DNA from: Agaricus subrufescens
Taxonomy: Eukaryota > Basidiomycota > Agaricomycetes > Agaricales > Agaricaceae
NCBI GenBank assembly: GCA_029945375.1
Contig: CM057069.1
Span: 124,001 to 188,000, forward strand
DNA: 64,000 bases
Direction of reading: 5' to 3'
Position 1 is the stretch's first letter. Each line of letters opens with the position of its first letter. Both the position numbers and the translations under genes were made by a program. The notes beneath the pieces were generated by a model, which was not told the origin of the DNA, did no database searches, and saw only the letters and a list, made by a program, of their open reading frames with translations. Positions 35,286 through 46,270 of the stretch are shown here, in pieces.

Positions 35286-35873
35286 ATGTTCAACTCATTC
35301 CTGAGACGCCGTCTGGTGAGTTACTTGTGAATACCAAATGATAATAGAATTTGACGGCATTTAGCCCGAAATTTCCATCTTGTAAGTAATTGAGGACAAA
35401 AATATACTTTACTCACCGCCTTCTCAAGTCATCGTCCATCTTCTCAGCCATCAACTAAAGCTCTGAATCTTCTTCGCAATTCTCTATCTTCCCCGTATCC
35501 AAGTGACAAACCAAGCTCACCTCCCCTGGAATTCAACTTAGAAGTAATCGAGTCCCCGCCGACAGTAGATCAACTTCAAACCATTCTCTCATATTTCCCG
35601 TCCAAGGCTGTCTCGCCCGCCCATGTACTCCTGTCCGCCCATCCTTCTGCTCCTTCATTCGATAATCGTCCAGATACTGTGGGTGGCATTGTAGAACTTG
35701 CCCGGGAAAATCCGCAAGCCATAAAATGGCCTATTGTAGTTGACTGGCAAGACGGGAAGGTCGCAGTTGGGGATGTTGATGGTGTCAAAGGTATCCTCGA
35801 GCACTTGAGAAAGAAGAGGGATGGCGAAATTAAGGAAGACGGGGTAGAGCAGCCCAAGGGATGGTTTACTTGA
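35286..35873 (+). CDS. fmp46: Fmp46-like mitochondrial thioredoxin-fold protein, 163 residues
   Basis: Fmp46/DUF1687 proteins are small, thioredoxin-like mitochondrial proteins of poorly known redox function. Three exons: 35286-35315, 35365-35381 (17 bases) and 35429-35873. Joined, they read MFNSFLRRRL, PEISIF, then HRPSSQPSTKALNLLRNSLS. This gives the characteristic N-terminal strand and the stretch where thioredoxins carry their active site; there is no CxxC here. Further family signatures are EFNLEVIESPPTVDQLQTIL, IKWPIVVDWQDGKVAVGDVD and VKGILEHLRKKRDGE. The N-terminus is basic and fits a mitochondrial presequence. It lies only 134 bp downstream of the membrane-protein gene on the same strand. 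Confidence 0.9.
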
Positions 35874-36164
35874 CGGGCGTGTAACAATTAGGCCGATAAT
35901 GCGATATGATGCTGACCAACGCTTCTACTTAAAGGTGATGGGAAAACAAACGGTGAAACGGGGCAAACACACTAATTTAATCATAAGCCCACTCCCATCA
36001 ATACTTGTTACGTGGACATCGGTTCGTGGGCGGCGCAAATGCAAGATTCCAAAGGGAAAAACGTTACCATCATAGCCCCATCCACTACCCGACACCCTTA
36101 TCCTCTTCATCTCCCCCACTTTCCCTCCCCTCAATCCCGCGGTGCAGCTGCAGAATCCTACCCA

Positions 36165-36807
36165 ATGAGTTCACCGCACGACAAAGGCTATGATGAGCAG
36201 CTGCTTGCTCAAGCGCCCGAGGTGACCAAGGCCGACTTACAGGTAATGTATCCCTTGCTTTTCGTATAACCGAGCGTTGGACTCACCATCCCTCGTTGTT
36301 CCTCCTGACCCCTAGGGTGGCTATAACCCAGATATACTCATCGCTCCCCGACCACCCTCAAGTCGAGTTCGGTCACCAGACCCCGAGGCAGACCCACGCG
36401 ACCTCGAGTCCACCAGCTCGCCATCATCCAAAGAGAAATACCATGCCGGGCGACAACCACGATCTTTTTGGAAAACAAGAAAAGGGCTTATTGTCATCAC
36501 TTCCATCATCATCTTAATCGCTGTCATTCTCGGTGCTGTTCTCGGTGGTGTACTTGGTTCGAGAGGCCACGGGCAGAAGACGGAGACTAGCGCACCCTCC
36601 GCTCCCAATGGCGGGGATAGTAATGGTCAGGGCGGAGTAGGAGCCCAGAGTGAGGCGGCGGCCCCGGCTTCATCGAGTGTTGCATCTACGACTACGACCT
36701 CACAGCCGGCTAGTGGCAGTCCTTCTGAACCTGGAGCCAATCATTCCAGCAGCAGTACAACTGGGACGACTAATGGGAGTCCCCCCGAAAATGGGACGCA
36801 ATTATAG
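36165..36807 (+). CDS. single-pass membrane protein, probable paralogue of the gene at 34353, 189 residues
   Basis: Exons 36165-36242 and 36316-36807 (73-bp intron, phase 0) read MSSPHDKGYDEQLLAQAPEV ... DLQ, then GGYNPDILIAP. One transmembrane helix near residues 82-107 (LIVITSIIILIAVILGAVLG) follows a basic stretch (FWKTRKG). The rest is Ser/Thr/Gly/Asn-rich with N-x-S/T sites (NHSSS, NGTQL at the end). No signal peptide is visible, so a cytosolic N-terminus is likely. Function unknown. The frame is open upstream of the chosen ATG, so a start further upstream (ORF open from about 36012) is possible; 36165 was chosen for its similarity in exon layout to the neighbouring gene. Confidence 0.66.
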
Positions 36808-37711
36808 ATAGCTGGAAAAACCACTTTTTTCCGTTCGTTTTTTTCCTTCTAATTCTACGTACAAAGAACATGATATTGGCTAACCTTCAACCTTTGTACT
36901 TCATTCATATGTCGATTACGCTGGTGTGCCCATGACTTTTCTTCTCCGCTCTTTTCTTATGTATCCATATTATTTTGCGGTATCTTTTGATGGGGGCTGT
37001 GTGCCCGGAGCTGTGTAGCGGACAAGGATGTCTCACATATTCATCAGGTGTTTCGGCTCATAACCTGTGCCTAACTCGGCCACTTTTGTCCACCCCACGT
37101 TTCAAACGCATTTCTTATCTTCCCACACGTTATTATACACTTTCACTGATGAGGTTCTAATTATTATGTTTTCGGACATTGGCGTGGGTTTGGCCTCGAG
37201 AATAATTCGTTGAACCTTCCGCCGTTTCCTATGTGCACTTGCACACTGTTATGTATCTCGGGTAGCGATCGGTGACAGTTATGACAACAATTAGGATTGT
37301 CATAATATAAATAAACATGGGTTCCTGAAACCAAAATGAAAGATATGTTAATTCTCAGAAAACAAAAAACATACATATAACGATAGTATAGTACATGCTG
37401 TGTGTATAGTAAAAAAAGCGGATCACAAGAGTCAAAATCAAAACCTCCAAAGGATCATGAAATCAAGAAAAAGTTGATCACGGCCCCAAGCCGCAGCGCC
37501 CAACGCCACAGGTCGGGTGGGCAGACTTCACACATGACACCATGAAAAGTTAAATGCATCAAGATGTATACCAAATCATGATCGGGCAATCATATATACC
37601 CACAGTCTGTCAGAACTATAAATAAACAAAAAACAAACTATGCCTTCCTCTCCCATCCCGGAATGTTCATACAGAAATGAAGTTTACCTTCATCTCATCA
37701 AATCATCATCA
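36808..37711. other. convergent intergenic region
   Basis: About 0.9 kb between two genes that converge, AT-rich (37280-37440 especially). Presumably 3' untranslated regions and polyadenylation signals; no gene seen. Confidence 0.45.
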
Positions 37712-39373
37712 CTACCTTCCTTCATCGGAGTGATATCCTGGGGGCGCAATATCGTCCGAATCCTTCCCCCGACTCACAATGTAATCCTGACTTTGACTGC
37801 CACTGTCTGGATTCTGATTCGTCACTTTTTTCGTTTTGCTCGAGGAAGATTTTGATGTGGACTCCGCTTTCAATACTGCGGCCACTTCTTTAGCGAGAGC
37901 TTTGAGGTTAATATTATCGCCTGAATCGGAAGTGGCAGCAGATGAAGAGCTGGTGTGATGATGTTGGGGGTATTGTTCTCGTTGTAACCGAAGAGGGTGG
38001 AGAGCGGGGAGCGGTAGAGGGTGATTCACTTCCTGGCGTGACGTTGTCGTGGTATCATGGGGAGGAATCATGCCTGTCACATCGTAGTCTTGCCCCTGTG
38101 GCTGTTCGTTATATATAGCTCCTTGTCCATGTCCTTGTCCTTGTGACATGGGAGGACCAGGTGGAGCCTTCTCCGTGTATCTCTGCGGCTGAAGCTGTAT
38201 GCTAGGCTTTTTCCCCGTCATCATGGTAGATGCGCTAGCTGTATTTCCTCGTAGGAGCGGCTGAGCTTGCATCATCATTCCAGGAGATATGTTACCGCGT
38301 TGGTTTGTATCGAATGCGGTGATATAATTGGGACTCCTGTTGGGGCTCACGGTGTTTGATTGGGTAGTGTCGCTGAAGAAACTCTGCTGATGGCCAAGCT
38401 GCGGATTTTGAGAATTGTAATTATAGAAATCCGGATGCTTATCATGGTGGAAATGTTCTTGTTGTTGTCGACTCTTTCTTCTCTTCCTCATACAGACAAA
38501 GAGGAGTGCAAAGAGTATGGCTAGAGCAACAAGACCGGCGGCCCCGCCGATAGCGCCACCAACAATAGCTTTGCGGTTATCATGATGAGCAGTTGGAGTT
38601 GCTAGTCCTGGTAAAGATGTGATGGGTGTGCCTGGGTCAGTGAGTGTGGCCGGAGTGGCGGTGGGAAACAAGTCCGCAACGGTAGAAGGTGCGGCTGCCG
38701 TTGCACCAACGCCATTGGTCACAACTTTGGGCATGTACTGTATCCAGTTAGACAGCGAACGAGTACATGAGTAGGTTACTTACCTGAGTTTGGTTCTGTA
38801 CCTGTTTCGCAGCATTCAGAAACGACGTGAAGAAATCCTGAGACGGAGGATTTATTGCTCTGGAAAAGAATTACCGTGAGTGTGGGGGGTGTGAGAGTAA
38901 ATGGATACTTACCCGACCATGCCTGCAGAGCAATGAGAATATGGCCTCGTCGCTGCACAGTGGAACCATATGGCTTGAGAAAGTTTAGGTGGTGATTATA
39001 CCTTTTCATTTTAAGAGGCTTACGCTGGCTAACATCGGTTATTGTCAAGGTAAAGATTTGGGTGGGATTAGTGAACTGCGGTCCTCGACCTAGCAGACCA
39101 CTGTCAAAACCACCGGGGAGGGGATCACATGGTTTGTCGAATGAACTCTGAGTTATAGTATGTATACTGTACCAGTGCGTAAGAAAACGAGACGGGAGAG
39201 TAGAAGCGGAATACGTACTCTCCCCCAAAGATGAAGTTAACCATGTCACCCTTGCGAGCAGAGACAGTTGTGGGGACAAAGAAACTGCCTTCAACGCCGA
39301 CCGTAACATTGATCGTATCCTGAGCAGAAACCAGAAGAGCGCAAGCCGGAAGGAGGAGGATTGTCGCAAGCAT
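37712..39373 (-). CDS. membrane-anchored cupredoxin (extracellular serine-rich type), about 486 residues
   Basis: Starts at ATG 39373 with a signal peptide (MLATILLLPACALLVSA). A cupredoxin domain is split over several exons: VTVGVEGSFFVPTTVSARKG, HTITQSSFDKPCDPLPGGFD, IFTLTITD, then PIWFHCAATRPYSHCSAGMV. The His of HTITQ plus the Cys, His and Met of the last block sit where type-1 copper ligands occur in this family. The exact ligand set cannot be settled from sequence alone, because the Cys position carries a neighbouring His as well. After a Thr/Pro-rich stalk comes one transmembrane helix (IGGAAGLVALAILFALLFVC) with a basic stop (MRKRRKSRQQQ), then a cytoplasmic tail of about 250 residues rich in Gln, Ser and His. 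The intron before the ectodomain's His reads GGD then IHTITQ. Likely role: cell-surface protein linked to the wall or copper binding; inferred, not shown. Confidence 0.85.
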
Positions 39374-40280
39374 CGGCGGGTTCTACCTCATGAGCAAGGG
39401 GAAAAGGAAAGGTACCGTCGTAAAAAGGCGCCCTGACAAACCTGTGTCAATTGTCAAACCTGACTGTTGGGTTTGCCAAGAAGGTATAGATGGATATTTT
39501 GGGAGAAAGATGCAGGGTGGCTGTTACAATGAGAAGGTTAGTTCCCGTTAAGGGACCAGAACCATTTCGATCAAAGCGCCGAGACACAGGACGAGTTTCT
39601 AAGATTGAATCAGCCTCTGTAGATGGTTACGAATCTGATTGCCCAGACAAAGAGAGGGAGCCGTATAACTTGCTGTATATTGCGGTATATTCGAGCTGGA
39701 GGCCGGGAGAGCACGGTCACTCGTCATTTGATCGGTGTTTAGTTTACAATTGGACATTGGCGAAAAGCACTAGCAGTTTGTAGAGTCATGTGGGGTCGGG
39801 GTAGGCCGTTGATCAATGATGGATTCAGCTGATCATGATCTGAGTGACACGGGGTTCGTGTTGAACACGAGGCTATACTTGGTGGCTGTGGCCAAGATTG
39901 ACCCGCGATTGCAACGCTGGCTCTTGTACGCTGAGCCCAAAATTGCTGCATAATCTAATTGCATATATCATGGTGAGTTCGGTATCTGGTCTGCCTCGTG
40001 CGTAGTCAGGGTCGGCGATGGAAGCTGAATACTTCTAGTTTCGATTCAATAGTCGATGTGCTCACACGCGCACGTGGCAGGCGGACTGCAGTGTACTCTG
40101 GTCGCTGCTTCTTCCCTGCAACCAACACCGTCCAGCAGCCACTTTGGCTGCCAGCGACCCGATAATTTAACCCTGACAATACGGGTTATAGGCAAGTACC
40201 ACAGAGCTGCATTATCTCACAAGACACGCGTTTGATACGTGATTACTTTTCATTTCCCCCCTCGGTAGTCACACCACACG
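39374..40280. other. divergent intergenic region
   Basis: About 0.9 kb shared by the promoters of the cupredoxin gene (minus) and the Msb1-like gene (plus). Short frames (39490-39783 plus, 39739-39951 minus) look random. Confidence 0.45.
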
Positions 40281-43200
40281 ATGCCCTCGTTCCTGTCCAA
40301 GGTTTTCGGCCGCAGAAAGGACGAGAAAGGATCCTCTTCGGCCCGAGGACGTGGACATGACGGTGGTTCCCTGTTAGAAGGCAAATTCGAGGTCATATCT
40401 CCCGTAACTTCATCGTCCATCGGCGAATTCCCAGAGAACACCTGGTCAAGGCACAAAGAAAGCGGTTCAGGTCACCCTAATGTTAAATCATCTTCCTCCA
40501 CACTTTCCGGTGGAAAGGACGATCTTCTCCAACTACCCCTTTCCCTTTCCTCCTCCCAGAATGACGCCCAGGCCCGCGATTTAGGGATCGTTTTCGAGAG
40601 TTCTTCGGAAGCCCAATATCTATCCGATGATGCTACTGTCAGCGACCGAAGGCTGACTGCACTAGAGGCATTAATTCTGGTCCGGATATGTTCCCAAGCT
40701 ATAGTTGCCAGAGGTGTGTTTAATCTCGGGGCTGAATCTGCATGTAGTAAGAATCTAATCGTCGATCCTAGGTTTGGAGACTCTCGGGCTGATGCACCCT
40801 CATTGGCATTCTGCTTCACCCGAAACTCAGCGCAGACTCATCTCTCTATTTGTACGTTCGTTAAACACCAGCTCTCCCCAATCTTCTGCGGATTCTTCAT
40901 CCTTTACTCTCTTTGAAACTGAAATCGACTATACATTGTCCCCTCATGACGTAGCTGCCGTCCTTCGTTGGGGGTTGCGGCATCTTCAGCTTGCTCCTGA
41001 AGGTTTTGGAAAAGACGAAACCTGGTACCGAACATTCGCTGAAGTCGAGCGAAAGGGAGGATATCGTCCTCAATCGTATTCCGACTCTCTCGCCCCATTA
41101 ATTCCCACTACACACCTCGAACTTCTCGACGCTACACTCGATCTATTTTCCTCCCTCGCCGCACATGCAGAAGAGAACAGCATCTCAGCTAGCAAGCTCA
41201 CTAAAGCGTTTGGTTTTTGGCTGCTAACAGCCCCACGCGATAGGGAAAGGGATAACTGGGCAAACTTTTATGACGGTTGGCAATCAAGTGGAAGGATGTT
41301 AGAGCATGTGTTCCTGGCGAGAATTAGGTATGCAAATGGTTTTCTAGCACCAAGGTTCTATTCTGATGATAGTCTTGCAGGGAACAGTCTCTCAAAGCTC
41401 GGATGCCCACACGTTTGATGGAGCTTGTTGCCCGTTACCCCTATGTTCAAGCTGAAAGGATAGAAGATGATATCTTCCTTCATCCTCAACTTTCGACGCG
41501 CCAGTTTGAAGCTCTCCATGTTCGGGTGGATTCAGATATTCCTACTCGAGAATATGCACACCGCCACCCACTACAGCTTGTCAAAGACGCGCTTGTTGCT
41601 CAAGTAATGAGCGTCGATGATAATAAACTCGTTTCCTTCTGGGAGAAAATCCAGAAATCAGGGAACGACGAGAGCGAGGTTGATCCTAGGGGCTATTCCG
41701 GGATCAGTCGTATCCTTGATGACGATACTATCCGTTACCTCAGTTTAGTGCCTGGTAATCATCCTTGGAAAAAGTCTGCTTCCCCATCATTCAACCTCAG
41801 GGAAGTCCAAGATTCTCCAATATTCCGTCGATTAGCATCATCACCCGGGTCAATCGAGAACGAAGGCCCGAATGGCAGCACGAATGGTCATGCCAAGCAT
41901 AACACTGATCCCGCCTCTCCTTCATCAGCAGCTACCTCAACATCACCCAGCGATTGGTTCCAGTTCTCTTCAGCAGGCTTTACCGATACCTCAGCCTCTA
42001 CCCTCCCTCTTGCTAGCACACTCTTTGGCCAAGACGTCGAAAAGACCAACCCTCCTTCGTATAATAAACGTCCCGCTAAACTACGTTCCCGTAGCCCAAG
42101 CCGAGCCCGTAAATCAATTGAAAGAGCCGCGTCTCCCCCTCCCCCACCTGTCCCCGACCTCCCACAACAATATTCTCAAAAGCCCTTTTTCAGATCTACC
42201 AGCGTCTCACTTGTCAAGATCGATGAAGCTTTCATCGATTTTTGGGTCGACGCTTTATTAGAGCCTGTATCATTCAACTGGCCTAAATTCGTTGTTTGCA
42301 AGTTGAATTCGGGTCTTCCTGATCTTGTAGTGAATGATCAAAGGATTGAATATGTCATCATCGAACATGCGAAAGGACCAATTTCTACGCCACCACAACA
42401 AGCAGCAGCGGTGGTACCATCGGCTTTGTCTACGCCTCCGATGAGTATCCCATCTGCATCCGCCGATCCTGATCACAACAATCTCGAAAGAACAACATCC
42501 CCAACTAAATCCATTCCCTCATCCCCGTTCAAGTCCGAAAAACGTTTCTTTAACCTTTTTTCCTCTTCATCTCCCTCTGGTGGTTCCAAAACAAGTGGTA
42601 CATATGCATCAGCAACGACCAGTAGGGGAAAGAAACAAAGAGAGGCGCCGGCGAGTGCTGAGGAAAGGGGTGTTAGTGAAATCGGGGAGGTGGGGAAAGA
42701 GAAAGAGAAAGGGAAAGGGAAAGAGAAGAGATCGAGCACGATCATTAAGCTGAGGATGCCTTCGCCTCGGGGCAGAAGATCGATGGATGCTCCTGAACAA
42801 GTCCGCGGGAGGCCAACGGGGGAGAAGAATGCGGAGATGGAAGGGAAAGAAAGGGGGGTAGACCGCAAAGAAGATGAGGCGAAAGTGACGAAGGATATGG
42901 AGAAGGAGAACAACGCTGAAGGTAAAACGGCAGAGGTAGCGGAAGAAAAGAAGAAGGAAGCTCAAGAGAAAAAGGCTGAGGATGGGGATAAGAAGGAGGT
43001 CGAGGAGAAGAAGGTTGAGGAGAAGAGGAAAGATAGGCCATCAGAAATACCAATTATTGAGACTAGTGCAGTCGCCGCTACTGCTGTCGCTGCAGCCGTT
43101 ATCACAAGTGGAAGCCAACAAGCTACGTCACAAGAGGAACTCGATATCACCGAGGATATCCGACCTGTAGAACAGCAGACTGAGAGAGCACCCACTGGGC

Positions 43201-45865
43201 AAGAACCTAAAGAAGAGATTGCTCCCACAGTAAACTTTGAGGAACGCCGGGATCGTGTGCTAGAAACTGTCGCCCAGAATCCTGTCGCTACTGAGCAAAC
43301 CCCTGTCCTTACAAACCAGACACCCTTAACTACCTCTGAACAAGTCGAGAACACGCAAGGTAAGTTGCTTATTGATATGCTTTTGATCGTTATGTTGAGT
43401 TATTCTAGGAGACACCACAGCCGAAACTACTGAAACTGGAGCGACTGAGGACTCAGCCATTGAACCACCTGCGCCGCAGAAATCTGAGAGTGCTATTACC
43501 AAGCCTATCGAAAAAGAGGAGCTAATATCCGAAGATGTTGTATCAGAACCTGTGACTGCGGTTACCGAGCATCCAACTTTGCCGCAGGAAGACACCGCCG
43601 TCGCAGAGCCAGTCGCATACCAAGCCGCCCCAGAGCCCGTAGCGACTGAGGAACATGCCGCAGTCGAAGGGCCGATTGCTTCAACACCACCAGGTCTCGA
43701 ACCAAAGATCATAACGACAAGAACCGGAGAACCCGAGGCTGTTGCTGCTACTCCAAAAGCTGCTGAGGAGGAATTGGCTCCTGGACCGGCTCCTCTAGAA
43801 ACATTCCCAGCCGCCCATCCCACTGTTATTGAGCTCACTCCGGCGGCGGAAGAGCCAGCTAAGGATGCGGACACATCAACCGAGGAACCTATTGCCGCAA
43901 AAGCTTCATTGGCCGCCTCAGAACCCATGGCGGTTGAAGAACTCATAATCGAAGGGCCTGCTGCATTTGATTCATCAGACATCGATGCACAGGTTGAAGA
44001 AATGAATGCCCCGACTTCAGAAGAAACGGTTGATTCAGAACCCACAAGTGAGGAGGAGGACTCCGAATCGGTTGTTGATGAAGAATCTCTGTCTATTGAA
44101 GCTGAGGCACTTTCACCGATTCAAGAGACCAATGAGGCCGAACCTAGTTTTGCTGAGGATGCGACTGAGGACATCGTTAAGGAACCCACTGTCTTGGAGG
44201 CATCTGTTGAAGAAATGGTTGTAGGCCCTTCGACGCCGCCAGTGGCTGAATTGGTTACTTCTCATTCTGGTCTGGAAGCGCCGGCGGCTGAGGAAAAGGA
44301 TGAAGTTGTCACCGTCATTGGAAGGCAAGAGCAAGTGGCGGAGGCGGCTCCGGCGCAGGAAGAGCCAATTGGTGAGGTCGTTACGGTAACGGGGCCGTCG
44401 GCGGAACCTGTATCACCTATTGTAGAACCCTCGTCAATAGCGACTGATAAACCCCATACCGACACAAACTCTACTACGGCAATTGAAAGTACCGCGTTGG
44501 AGAAACCCATCCCGGAAGACCCTTTTGAGGAACCCGCCGCTGTCGACGCTCCCACCCCAGAAGCCTCCCCAGAACCTCTAGTTGCCGCGGAATCTGCTCA
44601 CGTAGTAGAAGAGTTTACTATGCCAAACCAGGAAGTCGTGGTTGAAGAGGTTGTTCCTACTATCAAAGAGGATCACCTAGCGGAGGATGTTGTAGCAGGA
44701 GAGAATTCAGCCACTCAAGTTCCCGCACGGGAGGTGTTAGTTTCCCATGAATCCGTTCCCGGCGCGGCATCCCCGGATGAACGTCATGCTACCGAAGGGC
44801 CGGCTGTGATCGATGACAAGGAAGCGGCTCTACCCGAGCAAGCTGTTGTAGGAGGTGTTAGCGATGAAGCACGCAGTTCTGACGTCGTGCCAAACGCTCA
44901 ACCTACCGTTATGAAAGAACCCACGGTGGCACCTAATGAGAAGCCTATTGATACTCAACCTCCAGTCACCGAATCTGCAACTGTAGAGCACTCAGTGTTC
45001 AAGGAGCCTGAGGTCATTGAGGAGCCAGCAGCTCAAGAGGAGGTCGACAAATCTCATCCCATTGAGGCAATCACAGAACCATCTACTGAGGAACTTCAAG
45101 CTCCTGCCGCCGGGACAGCTATTGGTAATGAAGAAGACACCACGGGGGTACCTGAGGTTGAGAGATCTGACATCGTTGATCAGCCACCCGTCGAAGACTA
45201 TCCCATTGAACCGACTAAAGAACCCGCCGCAGAGGCACCCGCTGCTGAAGAACCGCCACTGGTTGTTGAAGAGCGACCCGTGATTGTCGAAGAACTTCTA
45301 CTCCTTAAACCAGGTGAAGCGGCTCACACGCGAGATGCGCTTGAAAAGCCTACCACTTCTTCTCCACTTCCGGTTTCAGAGGTTACTGCCACCGAAACTT
45401 CTGCATTAGGGGACAAGGTCTCCCCTCCAGTCACTGAGCCAATAGATATCACCTCGATTATTGACGAAGATGCTATCGACGCCGCTACCGCGAAAGCTGT
45501 GGAACCTACCGCTACTCCCCCGACTACTGGAGAACACGAAGTAACAAGCATTCCTGACGAACCCCCCGCTTCCGCCTTAGAAACCTCGAATGGCAGCGCT
45601 GAGCATGCGCCTGTCTCTGTAGTTGTCAACGGACACCATACGATTGTATCTGAGAAAGAGTGTCATAGTAAAGACGACGGTAAGTGCTCTACGCCCCGAG
45701 AACCCCAACCCTAACCCTATCTGATGGTTACTCAAGAACCTACTTCGCGTCAAGGTCAGTTGTCTTCGTTGTTCCTGCGTATGGCTGTGATTAATTCCTT
45801 GACTAGAGCTTGAACCTGCCTCCACCAATACCCTTGAAAGTATACCGGTGCTTGTTGAAGATTAA
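40281..45865 (+). CDS. Msb1/Mug8-domain polarity protein with giant Glu/Pro-rich tail, 1771 residues
   Basis: Msb1-family proteins act in polarised growth and Rho signalling. Six exons fit in phase: 40281-40713, 40772-41327, 41381-43359, 43409-45679, 45737-45754 (18 bases) and 45807-45865. The start is MPSFLSKVFGRRKDEKG. The family core spans roughly residues 110-500: DRRLTALEALILVRICSQ, LETLGLMHPHWHSASPETQR, YTLSPHDVAAVLRWGLRHLQ, GFWLLTAPRDRERDNWANFY, then RMPTRLMELVARYPYV and DEAFIDFWVDALLEP. From about residue 640 the protein is low-complexity: first Lys/Glu-rich (EKKKEAQEKKAEDGDKKEVE), then about 800 residues dominated by Glu, Pro, Ala, Thr and Val with loose repeats of the EEPxAxE and VVEE kind. 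The tail is exceptionally long. It should be disordered and strongly acidic. The gene is one continuous model because every junction preserves frame. Confidence 0.9.
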
Positions 45866-46270
45866 TACTCGTTCCCATATGTTCCATCCATCTTTCATTT
45901 CTGCTTGGACACTCACTTTTCACCTGACCAACTCCTCCACTCGCCCAGCCATGACTATCATTAGTCATTGTAGATGATCATACCCATGTTTATATGCTGC
46001 TTTTCGTTCACTGTTCATTATTTCCCTTTGCTACTACTTGATCGACTGCTTGCTTTCTTCCCCCTGATGTATTTTCTTTAGGATTTATCATATATGTTGT
46101 GCTAGTTATATATACCTCTTATATACCTTCAACGAATTTATGACCTTTCAACAATATTATACAAAGAAAAGAAGTCAAGAGATTTATATTGTTTCAGATA
46201 ATCAAATCTAGATGTTACAACCTTCTAGAGGCACAGTGGTATTTTGTGACAATCTAACTCCAGAAATTTT
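45866..46270. other. convergent intergenic region
   Basis: About 0.4 kb between the ends of two converging genes; AT-rich (46080-46200) with several TATATA runs that probably belong to 3' ends rather than promoters. Confidence 0.5.

Noticed and set aside
43326..44045. 239-residue antisense frame in the Msb1-like gene
   Set aside because: It mirrors the Glu/Pro/Ala-rich codons of the sense strand, which avoid stops on the opposite strand; the sense frame is spliced and matches the family.
45695..45717. Telomere-like CCCTAACCCTA
   Set aside because: Only two partial units inside an intron of the Msb1-like gene, with genes on both sides; not a telomere.
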